A DNA stretch of 64,000 bases, from the NCBI GenBank assembly GCA_963784675.1, contig CAWASE010000023.1, positions 124,001-188,000 on the forward strand, read 5' to 3'. Below are positions 26,899-36,969 of the stretch, in pieces (within the stretch, counting starts at the first letter, position 1; each line of letters begins with the position of its first letter). This DNA is from SCTD01 sp963784675 (GTDB lineage: Bacteria; Actinomycetota; Actinomycetes; Mycobacteriales; SCTD01). The translations under genes and the position numbers were made by a program. Under the pieces are notes generated by a model, which had not been told where the DNA came from, did no database searches, and saw only the letters and a program-made list of their open reading frames with translations.

Positions 26899-27015
26899 CG
26901 GCGTGCCGGCCGGAGGCAGCCGAGCCTGCAGGCGGCAGAGGCACCCGGCCCGGCGGACCGCCTGATCGGAGCCCCCGCGGGCTAGCCTGACAGCCTGTCG
27001 AGCTCGGGAGGCGCG

Positions 27016-28680
27016 GTGCCGGTCACCTCGCTGCGGGGGTCCGACCCCGAGCGGGTCGGTCCGCACCGCCTGCTGGGCCGGCTCGGTCAGGGCGGCATGG
27101 GCACCGTCTACCTCGGCGTCGACCACGACGGCCGCGCCGTCGCCGTCAAGGTGCTGCGTGACGGCCCGACCGATCCCGAAGCCCGCCGACGCTTCCAGCA
27201 CGAGCTCGCGGCGCTGCGCCGGGTGCGGGGACCGCACCTGGTCGAGGTGCTGGACTCCGACGTCGACGCCGACCTGCCGTACCTCGTCACCCGCTTCGTC
27301 CCCGGTCAGCGGCTCGACGAGGTGGTGCAGCGCTCAGGGCCGCTGCCGCTGCGCAGCCTGCTGCGGCTGGCCCGCGGGCTCGCCGACGCCCTCACGACCC
27401 TGCACAGCGCCGGGGTGGTGCACCGCGACCTCACCCCGGGCAACGTCCTGCTGGTCGACGGCGAGCCGCACCTGATCGACCTCGGGCTGGCGACAGCCTC
27501 CGACGTCACGGCGCTGACCCGCACCGGCCTGATCGTCGGGACGCCCGGCTATCTCGCGCCGGAACAGGTGCTGGGGAACGTGGTCACCCCGGCCGTCGAC
27601 ATCCACGCCTGGGGAGCCACGCTGGCGCTCGCCGCCACCGGCCGGCCCCCGTTCGGCAGCGGCCGTCCCGAGGCGGTGCTCTACCGGATCGTGCACGACC
27701 GTCCCGACCTGGCGGGCCTGCCGCCCGAGCTCGCGCCGATGGTGCGGGAGGCGATGTCCCCCGACCCGGACGACCGGCCCCTGGCACCCGTGCTGCTGCG
27801 CCGCCTGGGCGGGCGGCCGGCGATCGAGCCCGCGGCGCCTACCGTCCGCCTGCCGCGCGACCTCGACGTCACCACCGTGCTGGCGTCCACCGACCTCACC
27901 CGCCGCGCCTCGGCCGCGCCGGCCCTTGCCCAGAGCGACCTCGCCCCGCGCCACGCGCCTGCCCGCACGCTCGTCGCCGCCGGCCCGCACCGCGCCGACG
28001 AGCCCCCGCACGGCGGTCACGAGGGCTGGGACGATCCCCGCTGGCAGCCCGCGTTCGCCGGGGGCCTGGTGCCCTACGAGCCGGAGCCGGCAGCGGACAC
28101 CCCGCGCGTCCGACCTGCCCGGACGCTGCAGCTGCTGCTCACGACGGCCGCCGCCACAGCAGTGGTGGTGGCCGGCACGCTGGTGGCGCCGGTGCTCGGC
28201 GCAGCCGTGGTGCTGCTCGTCCTGACGGTGCTGCGCGCGGCGGGACGCAGCAGCGCGCGGCTCCGCGACCGGCGCGAACGCCGCGGCGACCGACGCCGCG
28301 ACCCGGTGGTCACCACGCTCGCCGCACCCTGGAGCCTGCTGCTCGGACTGGTGCAGACCGTCCTCAGCCTGCCGCTGCTGCTCGCGGTCGCAGCACTTCC
28401 CGCCGGGGTGGTCTGGCTCGTCGACCCTGTCGTCCCCGGACTCGAGCGGCCCGAGCTGACCGCCGCGACGGCGGTCGGGACCGTCCTGCTGGCCGGGCTG
28501 TCGCGGCGCACGCACCTGCCGTCCCGCCGCCTGCTGCGCCGCAGCCTCGTGCGGCTGACGCCCGGTCCCGTCGCCGCGCTGGTGGTCCTGGTCGGGCTGG
28601 TGCTCGCCGGCGGGCTGCTGCTCGCCACCGCCGAGGGTCAGGCCGCGGTCTGGCTGCCGCTGCGCGGCGCGGTCCGCTAG
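27016..28680 (+). CDS. serine/threonine protein kinase with multi-helix C terminus
   Basis: A 554-residue PASTA-less Hanks-type kinase. It has the glycine loop LLGRLGQGGMGTVYLG, the ATP lysine in AVAVKVLRDG, the catalytic loop VVHRDLTPGNVLL and DLGLA in place of DFG, then GTPGYLAPEQVLG in the activation segment. A Pro/Ala-rich linker (about 265-350) leads to four to five hydrophobic helices up to the end. DLG rather than DFG is common in bacterial kinases, so activity is likely. Several helices instead of one are unusual and suggest tight membrane association. Confidence 0.93.
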   Translation: MPVTSLRGSDPERVGPHRLLGRLGQGGMGTVYLGVDHDGRAVAVKVLRDGPTDPEARRRFQHELAALRRVRGPHLVEVLDSDVDADLPYLVTRFVPGQRLDEVVQRSGPLPLRSLLRLARGLADALTTLHSAGVVHRDLTPGNVLLVDGEPHLIDLGLATASDVTALTRTGLIVGTPGYLAPEQVLGNVVTPAVDIHAWGATLALAATGRPPFGSGRPEAVLYRIVHDRPDLAGLPPELAPMVREAMSPDPDDRPLAPVLLRRLGGRPAIEPAAPTVRLPRDLDVTTVLASTDLTRRASAAPALAQSDLAPRHAPARTLVAAGPHRADEPPHGGHEGWDDPRWQPAFAGGLVPYEPEPAADTPRVRPARTLQLLLTTAAATAVVVAGTLVAPVLGAAVVLLVLTVLRAAGRSSARLRDRRERRGDRRRDPVVTTLAAPWSLLLGLVQTVLSLPLLLAVAALPAGVVWLVDPVVPGLERPELTAATAVGTVLLAGLSRRTHLPSRRLLRRSLVRLTPGPVAALVVLVGLVLAGGLLLATAEGQAAVWLPLRGAVR

Positions 28681-28712
28681 CGCGTCGACGCGCCGTCCCG
28701 TCGAGCCCTACG

Positions 28713-29492
28713 GTGGTGGAGGTGATCGACGAGCCCTTCGCCGGCCTGGACGTGGCGGGCGCGCCGCGGACCCTGGTGGCGTTCGGCGCCACGCTGGACG
28801 CGCCCACCCTGGTGGCGGCCTACCGGTGCGGGCTGTTCCCCTGGCCGTCGTCCGCGCAGGACCAGCAGTCCTCCGACCGCGCCGCGCGACGGCTCGTCCG
28901 CAGCGGACAGGTGCCGCTGCTCCCGGGCGACGACGGGATGGTCCCGTGGTGCTCCCCCGAACCGCGGGCCCTCGTGCTGACGGACCAGGTGCGGGTGAGC
29001 AGGTCGCTGCGCGCGCGGCTTCGGCACAGCGGCTGGACGGCCACCGTCGACAGCGCCTTCGACGACGTCGTCGCCGCATGCGCCGACCGCACCGAGGGGA
29101 CCTGGATCACCGACCGGATGGCACAGGCGTACGGCGAGCTGCACCGGTCCGGCGCCACCGACCGCGGCGGGGCGCACAGCGTGGAGATCTGGCACGGCGA
29201 CGCACTGGTGGGCGGGCTGTACGGCGTCCTGGTGGGGTCGGTCTTCTGCGGCGAGTCGATGTTCCACCGCACCCGCGACGCGTCCAAGGTGGCCCTCGTC
29301 GAGCTCTGCTCCCGCCTGCGCGAGACCGGCGTGCGCGTGGTCGACGTGCAGGAGGCGACCGAGCACCTCACCTCGCTCGGACAGGTGCTGATCGCCCGGA
29401 CCGACTACCTGCAGGTGCTCCACGCGCTGCGGGACCAGCCGGCCCGGATGGCCACCGACCGGCGTCCGGTGTCGAGGCACGTGCCTGCCTGA
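28713..29492 (+). CDS. aat: leucyl/phenylalanyl-tRNA--protein transferase
   Basis: A 259-residue enzyme that adds Leu or Phe from tRNA to N-terminal Arg/Lys of proteins, marking them for Clp degradation (N-degron pathway). Family motifs are complete: YRCGLFPWP, MVPWCSPEPRALV, GTWITDRMAQAYGELH, GAHSVEIWHGDALVGGLYG and CGESMFHRTRDASKVALVEL. Several GTG codons lie at the start (28713, 28716, 28722), so the first residues are uncertain. It is a single gene; no clpS is visible in the window. Confidence 0.97.
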   Translation: MVEVIDEPFAGLDVAGAPRTLVAFGATLDAPTLVAAYRCGLFPWPSSAQDQQSSDRAARRLVRSGQVPLLPGDDGMVPWCSPEPRALVLTDQVRVSRSLRARLRHSGWTATVDSAFDDVVAACADRTEGTWITDRMAQAYGELHRSGATDRGGAHSVEIWHGDALVGGLYGVLVGSVFCGESMFHRTRDASKVALVELCSRLRETGVRVVDVQEATEHLTSLGQVLIARTDYLQVLHALRDQPARMATDRRPVSRHVPA

Positions 29493-29496
29493 GCGC

Positions 29497-29516
29497 GCCG
29501 GCCGCGCCGGGCCGGC
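29497..29516. terminator. hairpin between convergent aat and SpoIIE-phosphatase genes
   Basis: A 7-bp perfect stem, GCCGGCC / GGCCGGC, with a 6-base loop fills the 25-bp gap between the two stop codons. No T run follows, so it may act as a bidirectional stem-loop terminator or 3' end. Confidence 0.6.
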
Positions 29517-29517
29517 G

Positions 29518-30627
29518 TCAGCTGCGCCGCCACAGCAGCACCAGCCCCCGGTCGTCCTGACCGTCGCCCGCGACCCGCGCGGCGAGCAGCTCGGCGCCGC
29601 CCTCGAAACCGCGCGGTACCAGCCGCTCCGCCTCGCCGAGCAGCCGGTCGATCCCGACGGAGAGATCTCGTCCGGGTACCTCGACCAGGCCGTCGGTGTA
29701 GAGCAGCAACGCGTCTCCGACGTCGAGCCGCCCGGTGTCCGGCACGTAGTCGGCCTCGGCCAGCAGACCGAGCGCGACGCCCTCGGCGTCCAGCAGCGAC
29801 CAGCGTCCGGACCCGGCATCGAACTTCGCCACCGGCGGGTGCCCGGCCGAGTCCACCGCGAAGCTGCCGTCGGTCAGGTCCAGCACCAGGTGGGCGGCGG
29901 TCGCGAACCCCTCCTCCCAGTCCTGCCGGACGAGGTAGCGGTTCGCGGCCGCCAGGAACAGCGCCGGATCGACGGAGCCGAGCAGACCGCCCAGCGCCCC
30001 GGACAGGAGCAGGGCGCGCGTGCCGGCGTCCACGCCCTTGCCCGAGACGTCGACCAGCGCGAGCTCCAGCCTGGTGGAGCCCTCAGTCAGGGCGCTGACG
30101 ACGAAGTCGCCGGCGAAGGGCCCGCCCCCCGCCGGGCGCAGCACGGACTCACCCCCGAACCTGGCCGGCAGCGCCGGCAGCGTGCCCTGGAGCACGAGCC
30201 GGTCGCGCAGCTCCAGCACGAACGTCTCCCCCGCCGAGCCGGCCATCCCGGTCTCTTCGCGGGCCCGGCAGAACTCGTAGCCGACGAGCCCGGCCACCCC
30301 GAGCGCCACCAGGGCCCCGGTCCGGAACTGCTCGGCGCCGAACTGCACGATCTGCGTGACGGCGCCCAGGGCGACCACGAGCACCAGCAGGCGCATCCGC
30401 GGCCGACCGAGCAGCAGCCCGCCACCGAGCAGCGGGATGACCTGGACGCCGGGCGGGAACGCCTGCAGGCTCACCGTCGAACCGGCCAGGACGAGCAGCA
30501 CCGAGACCACCATCAGCGCCAGCAGCGCCGGCCGCTCGGGCGGCGGGTTCCGACGCAGCGCCGTCAGCGCGCGGGGCAGGACGGTCGCGGCAGCAGTCGG
30601 CCACCGGCTGCCCGAGGGGGGGCTCAT
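29518..30627 (-). CDS. membrane PP2C-type (SpoIIE) protein phosphatase
   Basis: A 369-residue protein with four to five N-terminal hydrophobic helices (about 30-125) and a SpoIIE/RsbU-like phosphatase domain. The domain has GGGPFAGDFVVSALTEGSTRLELALVDVSGKG, the metal-binding Asp pair, followed later by SAGHPPVAKFDAGSG, ALGLLAEADYVPD, LLLYTDGLVEVPGRD and DDRGLVLLWRR. Such enzymes dephosphorylate anti-sigma antagonists in general stress or development circuits; no such partner is seen nearby. Frame homology begins near ATG 30627; the open frame upstream overlaps nei2. Confidence 0.92.
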   Translation of the reverse strand: MSPPSGSRWPTAAATVLPRALTALRRNPPPERPALLALMVVSVLLVLAGSTVSLQAFPPGVQVIPLLGGGLLLGRPRMRLLVLVVALGAVTQIVQFGAEQFRTGALVALGVAGLVGYEFCRAREETGMAGSAGETFVLELRDRLVLQGTLPALPARFGGESVLRPAGGGPFAGDFVVSALTEGSTRLELALVDVSGKGVDAGTRALLLSGALGGLLGSVDPALFLAAANRYLVRQDWEEGFATAAHLVLDLTDGSFAVDSAGHPPVAKFDAGSGRWSLLDAEGVALGLLAEADYVPDTGRLDVGDALLLYTDGLVEVPGRDLSVGIDRLLGEAERLVPRGFEGGAELLAARVAGDGQDDRGLVLLWRRS

Positions 30628-30677
30628 GGTGGCTGGACCGTACCGCTCCGCCGGTCCCGCGAGCGGGACCCCCACGG

Positions 30678-31475
30678 TCAGCGTGGCTGGCAGGTCGGGC
30701 ACCAGAACAGGTTGCGGCCCGCCATCACCTCGGTGCGCACGATCGTGCCGCACCGACGGCACGGCAGACCGGCGCGGCGGTACACGTAGGTCCGGTCGCC
30801 GGCCCGCGCCGGCCCCGAGCGGCGGTCGCGGTCCTCCCGCTCCGTGGTGACGATGCGGCCGGCACGCACCCCCGCCCGCAGCAGCGTCGTCAGGTCCTGC
30901 CACAGCTCGTCGAACAGCCGCTCGGGCAGGTCACGACCGAGACGGAACGGCGACAGGCCGGCCCGGAACAGCGCCTCCGCGCGGTACACGTTGCCGACCC
31001 CGGCCAGCACCGACTGGTCCATCAGCAGCACCCCGATGCTGCTGCGGCTGCGGGAGATCCGGGTCCATGCGCGGCCCGGGTCCGCGCCACGCCGCAGCGG
31101 GTCCGGCCCGAGCCGCGCGAGCACGGCGTCGCGATCGGCGGGCGTGAAGAGCTCGCACGCCGTCGGGCCCCGTAGGTCCAGCCAGTGCTCGCCCGCCTGC
31201 AGCCGCAGCCGCAGTGCGCCGCGGGGCGCGGGCGCGGGCGCGGTGCCGTGCGTCCACTTCCCGTACAGCCCGAGGTGCACGTGCAGCAGCACGTCGCCCT
31301 CGAAGACGTAGAACAGGTGCTTGCCGTAGGGATCGATCCGCGTGAGCGAGCGGCCGTCGAGCCGGTGGGCGCCGGCGTCGAAACGGCCCTGCGGGCTCGA
31401 CGCAGCGACCGTCCGCCCGACCAGCATCGGCGTCTGGTCCCGCGCGAGCCGGTGGATCGTGTGCCCCTCGGGCAA
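30678..31475 (-). CDS. nei2: DNA glycosylase/AP lyase of the Fpg/Nei family (Nei2-like)
   Basis: A 265-residue base-excision repair glycosylase. It starts MPEGHTIHRLA; Pro2 (the catalytic amine after Met removal) and Glu3 are in place. A central DQSVLAGVGNVYRAEALFRAG holds the helix-two-turn-helix. The C-terminal zinc finger has CRRCG and CPTC, preceded by RAGDRTYVYRRAG. The H-T-I-H start is typical of actinobacterial Nei2 rather than Fpg. It probably removes oxidised pyrimidines. It lies after a SpoIIE phosphatase and before rpiB on the same strand. Confidence 0.95.
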   Translation of the reverse strand: MPEGHTIHRLARDQTPMLVGRTVAASSPQGRFDAGAHRLDGRSLTRIDPYGKHLFYVFEGDVLLHVHLGLYGKWTHGTAPAPAPRGALRLRLQAGEHWLDLRGPTACELFTPADRDAVLARLGPDPLRRGADPGRAWTRISRSRSSIGVLLMDQSVLAGVGNVYRAEALFRAGLSPFRLGRDLPERLFDELWQDLTTLLRAGVRAGRIVTTEREDRDRRSGPARAGDRTYVYRRAGLPCRRCGTIVRTEVMAGRNLFWCPTCQPR

Positions 31476-31533
31476 GGGTGGTCCTTCCGTGCGACGGGGT
31501 CAGGGGTCCGCGCGGGAGCAGCCGGCGAGCAGC

Positions 31534-32001
31534 TCAGGGCAGCGGCGGCAGCTCGTGCGTCTGCTCGTAGGACGTGAGCATGGCGATGCGCCGGTCGTGC
31601 CGCTGCTCGCCGCTGTAGGCGGTCGCCAGGAACGCCTCGACGATCTCCAGCGCCGTCGCCTGCGCGTGCATGCGGGCGCCCAGGCTGACGACGTTGGCGT
31701 CGTTGTGCTCGCGACCGAGCGAGGCCGTCTCGGCGCTCCAGGCCAGCGCACAGCGCACGCCCGGCACCTTGTTCGCGGCGATGGCCTCGCCGTTGCCGCT
31801 GCCGCCCAGCACGATCCCGAGGCTGCCGGGATCCTCGACGACCGCGAGCGCGGCCCGCAGCACGAACGGTGGGTAGTCGTCCTGCGCGTCGTAGGCGGGC
31901 GGACCGTGGTCGACGGGCTCGTGGCCGAGCGCGGCGAGCCGCTCGAGGATCGCCGTCTTCAGCTCGAGTCCGGCATGGTCAGAACCCAGGTGCACGCGCA
32001 T
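31534..32001 (-). CDS. rpiB: ribose-5-phosphate isomerase B
   Basis: A 155-residue enzyme that interconverts ribose-5-phosphate and ribulose-5-phosphate (pentose phosphate pathway). It starts VHLGSDHAGLELK, with GIVLGGSGNGEAIAANK in the centre. As in Mycobacterium RpiB, a Glu in GNGE replaces the Cys base of the E. coli enzyme. It then has VRCALAWSAETASLGREHNDANV and ends HDRRIAMLTSYE. Length is normal. It diverges from the DUF429 gene, with only 17 bp between starts. Confidence 0.97.
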   Translation of the reverse strand: MRVHLGSDHAGLELKTAILERLAALGHEPVDHGPPAYDAQDDYPPFVLRAALAVVEDPGSLGIVLGGSGNGEAIAANKVPGVRCALAWSAETASLGREHNDANVVSLGARMHAQATALEIVEAFLATAYSGEQRHDRRIAMLTSYEQTHELPPLP

Positions 32002-32018
32002 GTGCTGGAGTCTGTCGC

Positions 32019-32675
32019 ATGCGGGTGCTGGGGGTCGACGGGTGTCCCGGCGGATGGGTCGGGGCCCTCGTCCAGGACGGCGTGCCCAGCTGGCACCAGG
32101 GCTCGTTCGCCGACCTGCTGGCCCTGACGACCGACGTCGTCGCCGTCGACATCCCGATCGGACTGCCGTCCGGTGGCGCTCGGCGTCGGGCCGACGTCCT
32201 GGCCCGGTCCGAGCTCGGACCGCAGCGCTCGTCGGTGTTCTTCGCGCCGCCGCGGGTGGTGCTGGAGGCCGGTTCGCAGCCGGAGGCGACCCTGCTCTCG
32301 CGCGCCGCCGGCTCGGTCGGAGTGAGCATCCAGACCTGGCACATCTTGGCCAAGGTGGCCGAGGTCGACGCTCTGGTCGCCGGCCTGGACGACCGCGTCG
32401 TGGAGGTGCACCCCGAGCTGTCGCTGCGTCGCCTGGGCGGCCGGGCGCTGGCGCCCAAGCGCAGCGCCGAGGGCCGACGCCAACGGCTGCAGCTGCTGCG
32501 GACGTGGCTGCCCACCCTGGCGCTGCCGACGCCGCTGCCGGGCCGCGCCAAGCCCGACGACTGCCTCGATGCGGTCGCCGCCGCCTGGTCCGGTACCCGC
32601 TGGCTGACCGGTCAGGCCGAGGTCCTCGGCGACGAGCGCGACGCCGCCGGCCGCCCCATGCGCATCATCGTCTAG
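32019..32675 (+). CDS. DUF429 domain-containing protein
   Basis: A 218-residue protein. It starts RVLGVDGCPGGWVGAL, an actin/RNase-H-like metal-binding opening. DVVAVDIPIGLPSGGAR, IQTWHILAKVAEVDAL and DDRVVEVHPELSLRRLGG follow, then AKPDDCLDAVAAAWSG near the end. This is the pattern of DUF429 (predicted nuclease). The reaction is unknown. The start codons of this gene and rpiB are close, so they share a promoter region. The neighbouring DsbA-like frame runs antisense through it, which is a sequence artefact or a lost stop. Confidence 0.88.
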   Translation: MRVLGVDGCPGGWVGALVQDGVPSWHQGSFADLLALTTDVVAVDIPIGLPSGGARRRADVLARSELGPQRSSVFFAPPRVVLEAGSQPEATLLSRAAGSVGVSIQTWHILAKVAEVDALVAGLDDRVVEVHPELSLRRLGGRALAPKRSAEGRRQRLQLLRTWLPTLALPTPLPGRAKPDDCLDAVAAAWSGTRWLTGQAEVLGDERDAAGRPMRIIV

Positions 32676-32809
32676 CCACCTGGCCCTCGACGCCGCGCCG
32701 CAGCGCGCGTTCGAGAGCGGAGGGACGCGAGCACGGAGAGTGCGTAGGACCGTAGAGCGAGCCTGCGAGCAGGTCCGAGCAACGTCTCGTACCGCGGACC
32801 CGGTCACGG

Positions 32810-33437
32810 TCACGCAGAAGTCGGGATCCTCGGTCCTCGTCCTCTTGAGCTCGTAGAAGTGCGGGAACCCGGCCAGCAGCCGGGCCCCGTCCCAGACCTG
32901 GCCGGCCTGCTCACCGCGCGGGATGCGCGACAGCACCGGGCCGAAGAAAGCCACGCCGTCGACGTGGAGCACGGGCGTGCCGACGTCCATGCCGACCGGG
33001 TCCATGCCGCGGTGGTGGCTGACGCGCAGCGGCTCGTCCAGCGACGCGTCGGTGGCCGCGTCGGCGAGCGAGGCGGGCAGACCGGCCTCCTCGAGCGCGG
33101 AGACGAGCAGCGTCGGGTCGGTCAGCGCCAGCTTGTCGGCCGGGTCGACAGGATGCAGGCGCCGCCCCAGGGCGGTGTAGAGCGGCAGCAGGCTGTCGAC
33201 CTTCTCCTGTGCCGCGACGCACACGCGCACCGGTCCCCAGCCGTGCGTCATCAGCTCCTGGTAGTCCGCCGACAGATCGCGTCCCTCGTTCAGGACGGCC
33301 AGGCTCATGACGTTCCAGGTGATCGCCAGCGGCCGCACCTGCTCGACCTCCAGCACCCAGCGCGAGGTGATCCACGCCCAGGGGCACAGCGGGTCGAACC
33401 AGAAGTCGAGCTGGGTGGTGGGGTCCGCGGTCGTCAT
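32810..33437 (-). CDS. mycothiol-dependent nitroreductase / DsbA-like oxidoreductase (Rv2466c type), stop codon displaced
   Basis: A thioredoxin-fold protein of about 208 residues that matches Rv2466c along its length: LDFWFDPLCPWAWITSRWVL, GWGPVRVCVAAQEKV, SHHRGMDPVGMDVGTP and FFGPVLSRIPRGEQAG, ending YELKRTRTEDPDF. The second Cys of CPWC is Ala here, giving a monothiol CPWA site. As given, the frame stays open to 31959, antisense through DUF429. One extra base near the C terminus would explain this; removing it gives DPDFA and a TGA at 32810. The coordinates follow that corrected reading. Confidence 0.75.
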
Positions 33438-33529
33438 CCCTGCATGCTGCCACCGCGGTTCGGGACGGCGCTCGTCGAACGCGTCGTGACAGACTCGTCG
33501 GACTGTTCGGGCGAGGAGAGGCACCACAC

Positions 33530-36115
<2,586 letters not shown>

Positions 36116-36160
36116 CCGGCGGGCCGTGACCCGGAGGACGGTCCCGGCGCGACGTCGGGA

Positions 36161-36616
36161 CTAGTGGTGCGCGTCCTGGGTGGCCAGGGCGGTGCCGGCC
36201 GTGGCCGCGGTGGCGGGCGGCAGCGCCTTCCCCCGGCCGGCAGCGGTGGCGATCTGACGCGCGGCGTCGACGATGCCGCCGGTGAGGTCGCCACCCCGGA
36301 AGGCGCTGGTCATCGACAGCACGGCCAGCGCGCTGACGCGGTCCGGGACCCGACGGCGCACCTCTGGTCCGGTGACGACCTCGGCGCGCCGCTGACCGGG
36401 GGCCACGACCATCAGCACGGCGGCGCGGCTGCGGTCGCCCAGGGCTGCGTGCAGGCGCTCGCACGCCGACCGGAACTGCGAGAGGTCCGCGAGCTCGAGG
36501 TCGCCGACGAGGATCGACAGGTCCAGGCCGTTCTCGGCGCGAGCGGTCTCGACGACGTGCTCGATCCGTTCCTGCTGACGCGGGTTCAGTCCGTCACCAG
36601 CTACCACTTGCGCCAC
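36161..36616 (-). CDS. DUF5130 domain-containing protein
   Basis: A 151-residue protein with a TPM-like fold: GLNPRQQERIEHVVETARAEN, LSILVGDLELADLSQFRSAC, AAVLMVVAPGQRRAEVVTG and LSMTSAFRGGDLTGGIVDAA. The C-terminal tail is Ala/Thr-rich with a DAHH end. The family, common beside pepN in actinobacteria, has no known function. It overlaps the upstream CtaJ-like gene by 23 bp. Confidence 0.8.
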   Translation of the reverse strand: MAQVVAGDGLNPRQQERIEHVVETARAENGLDLSILVGDLELADLSQFRSACERLHAALGDRSRAAVLMVVAPGQRRAEVVTGPEVRRRVPDRVSALAVLSMTSAFRGGDLTGGIVDAARQIATAAGRGKALPPATAATAGTALATQDAHH

Positions 36617-36959
36617 CCCTCACCAGATCGCCGGTCTCGGCCGTCTCGACCGCGGCCGCCGGGTCGGGCGGTCCACCGAACCACAGCGGGGCGGCTGCCC
36701 AGCCCTTGGCCGGTCGGTACCGGCTGCCCCGGACCACCCCGGGCAGCCACACGAGGCCGCCGACGACCAGCAGCAGCAGCAGCGGGACCAGCCCGAACAG
36801 CGCGACCGTCTCCAGCCCGGACAGGCCGTCCCCGGTCGGGCCGACGCCGTCACGGTTGCCCAGCTGGTTCTCGGTGACCCCGCCGCAGGCGCTGAGCACC
36901 GCGGCGCCGAGCAGCAGGACAGTCCCGGTGCGGGCGCGGCGAAAGCAGACATCGTTCAC
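36594..36959 (-). CDS. small single-helix membrane protein, possibly CtaJ-like
   Basis: A 121-residue protein with an N-terminal hydrophobic segment ending in a lipobox-like LSAC. A transmembrane helix (ALFGLVPLLLLLVVGGLVWL) and a cytosolic tail YRPAKGWAAAPLWFGG follow. The pattern of one helix followed by YRP and W-P-x-WF resembles CtaJ, an accessory subunit of actinobacterial aa3 cytochrome oxidase that is encoded near pepN in mycobacteria. The family call is tentative, and the extra lipobox is unusual. The GTG at 36959 avoids overlap with malQ. Confidence 0.45.
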   Translation of the reverse strand: MNDVCFRRARTGTVLLLGAAVLSACGGVTENQLGNRDGVGPTGDGLSGLETVALFGLVPLLLLLVVGGLVWLPGVVRGSRYRPAKGWAAAPLWFGGPPDPAAAVETAETGDLVRGGASGSW

Positions 36960-36969
36960 GGCGCGCACG

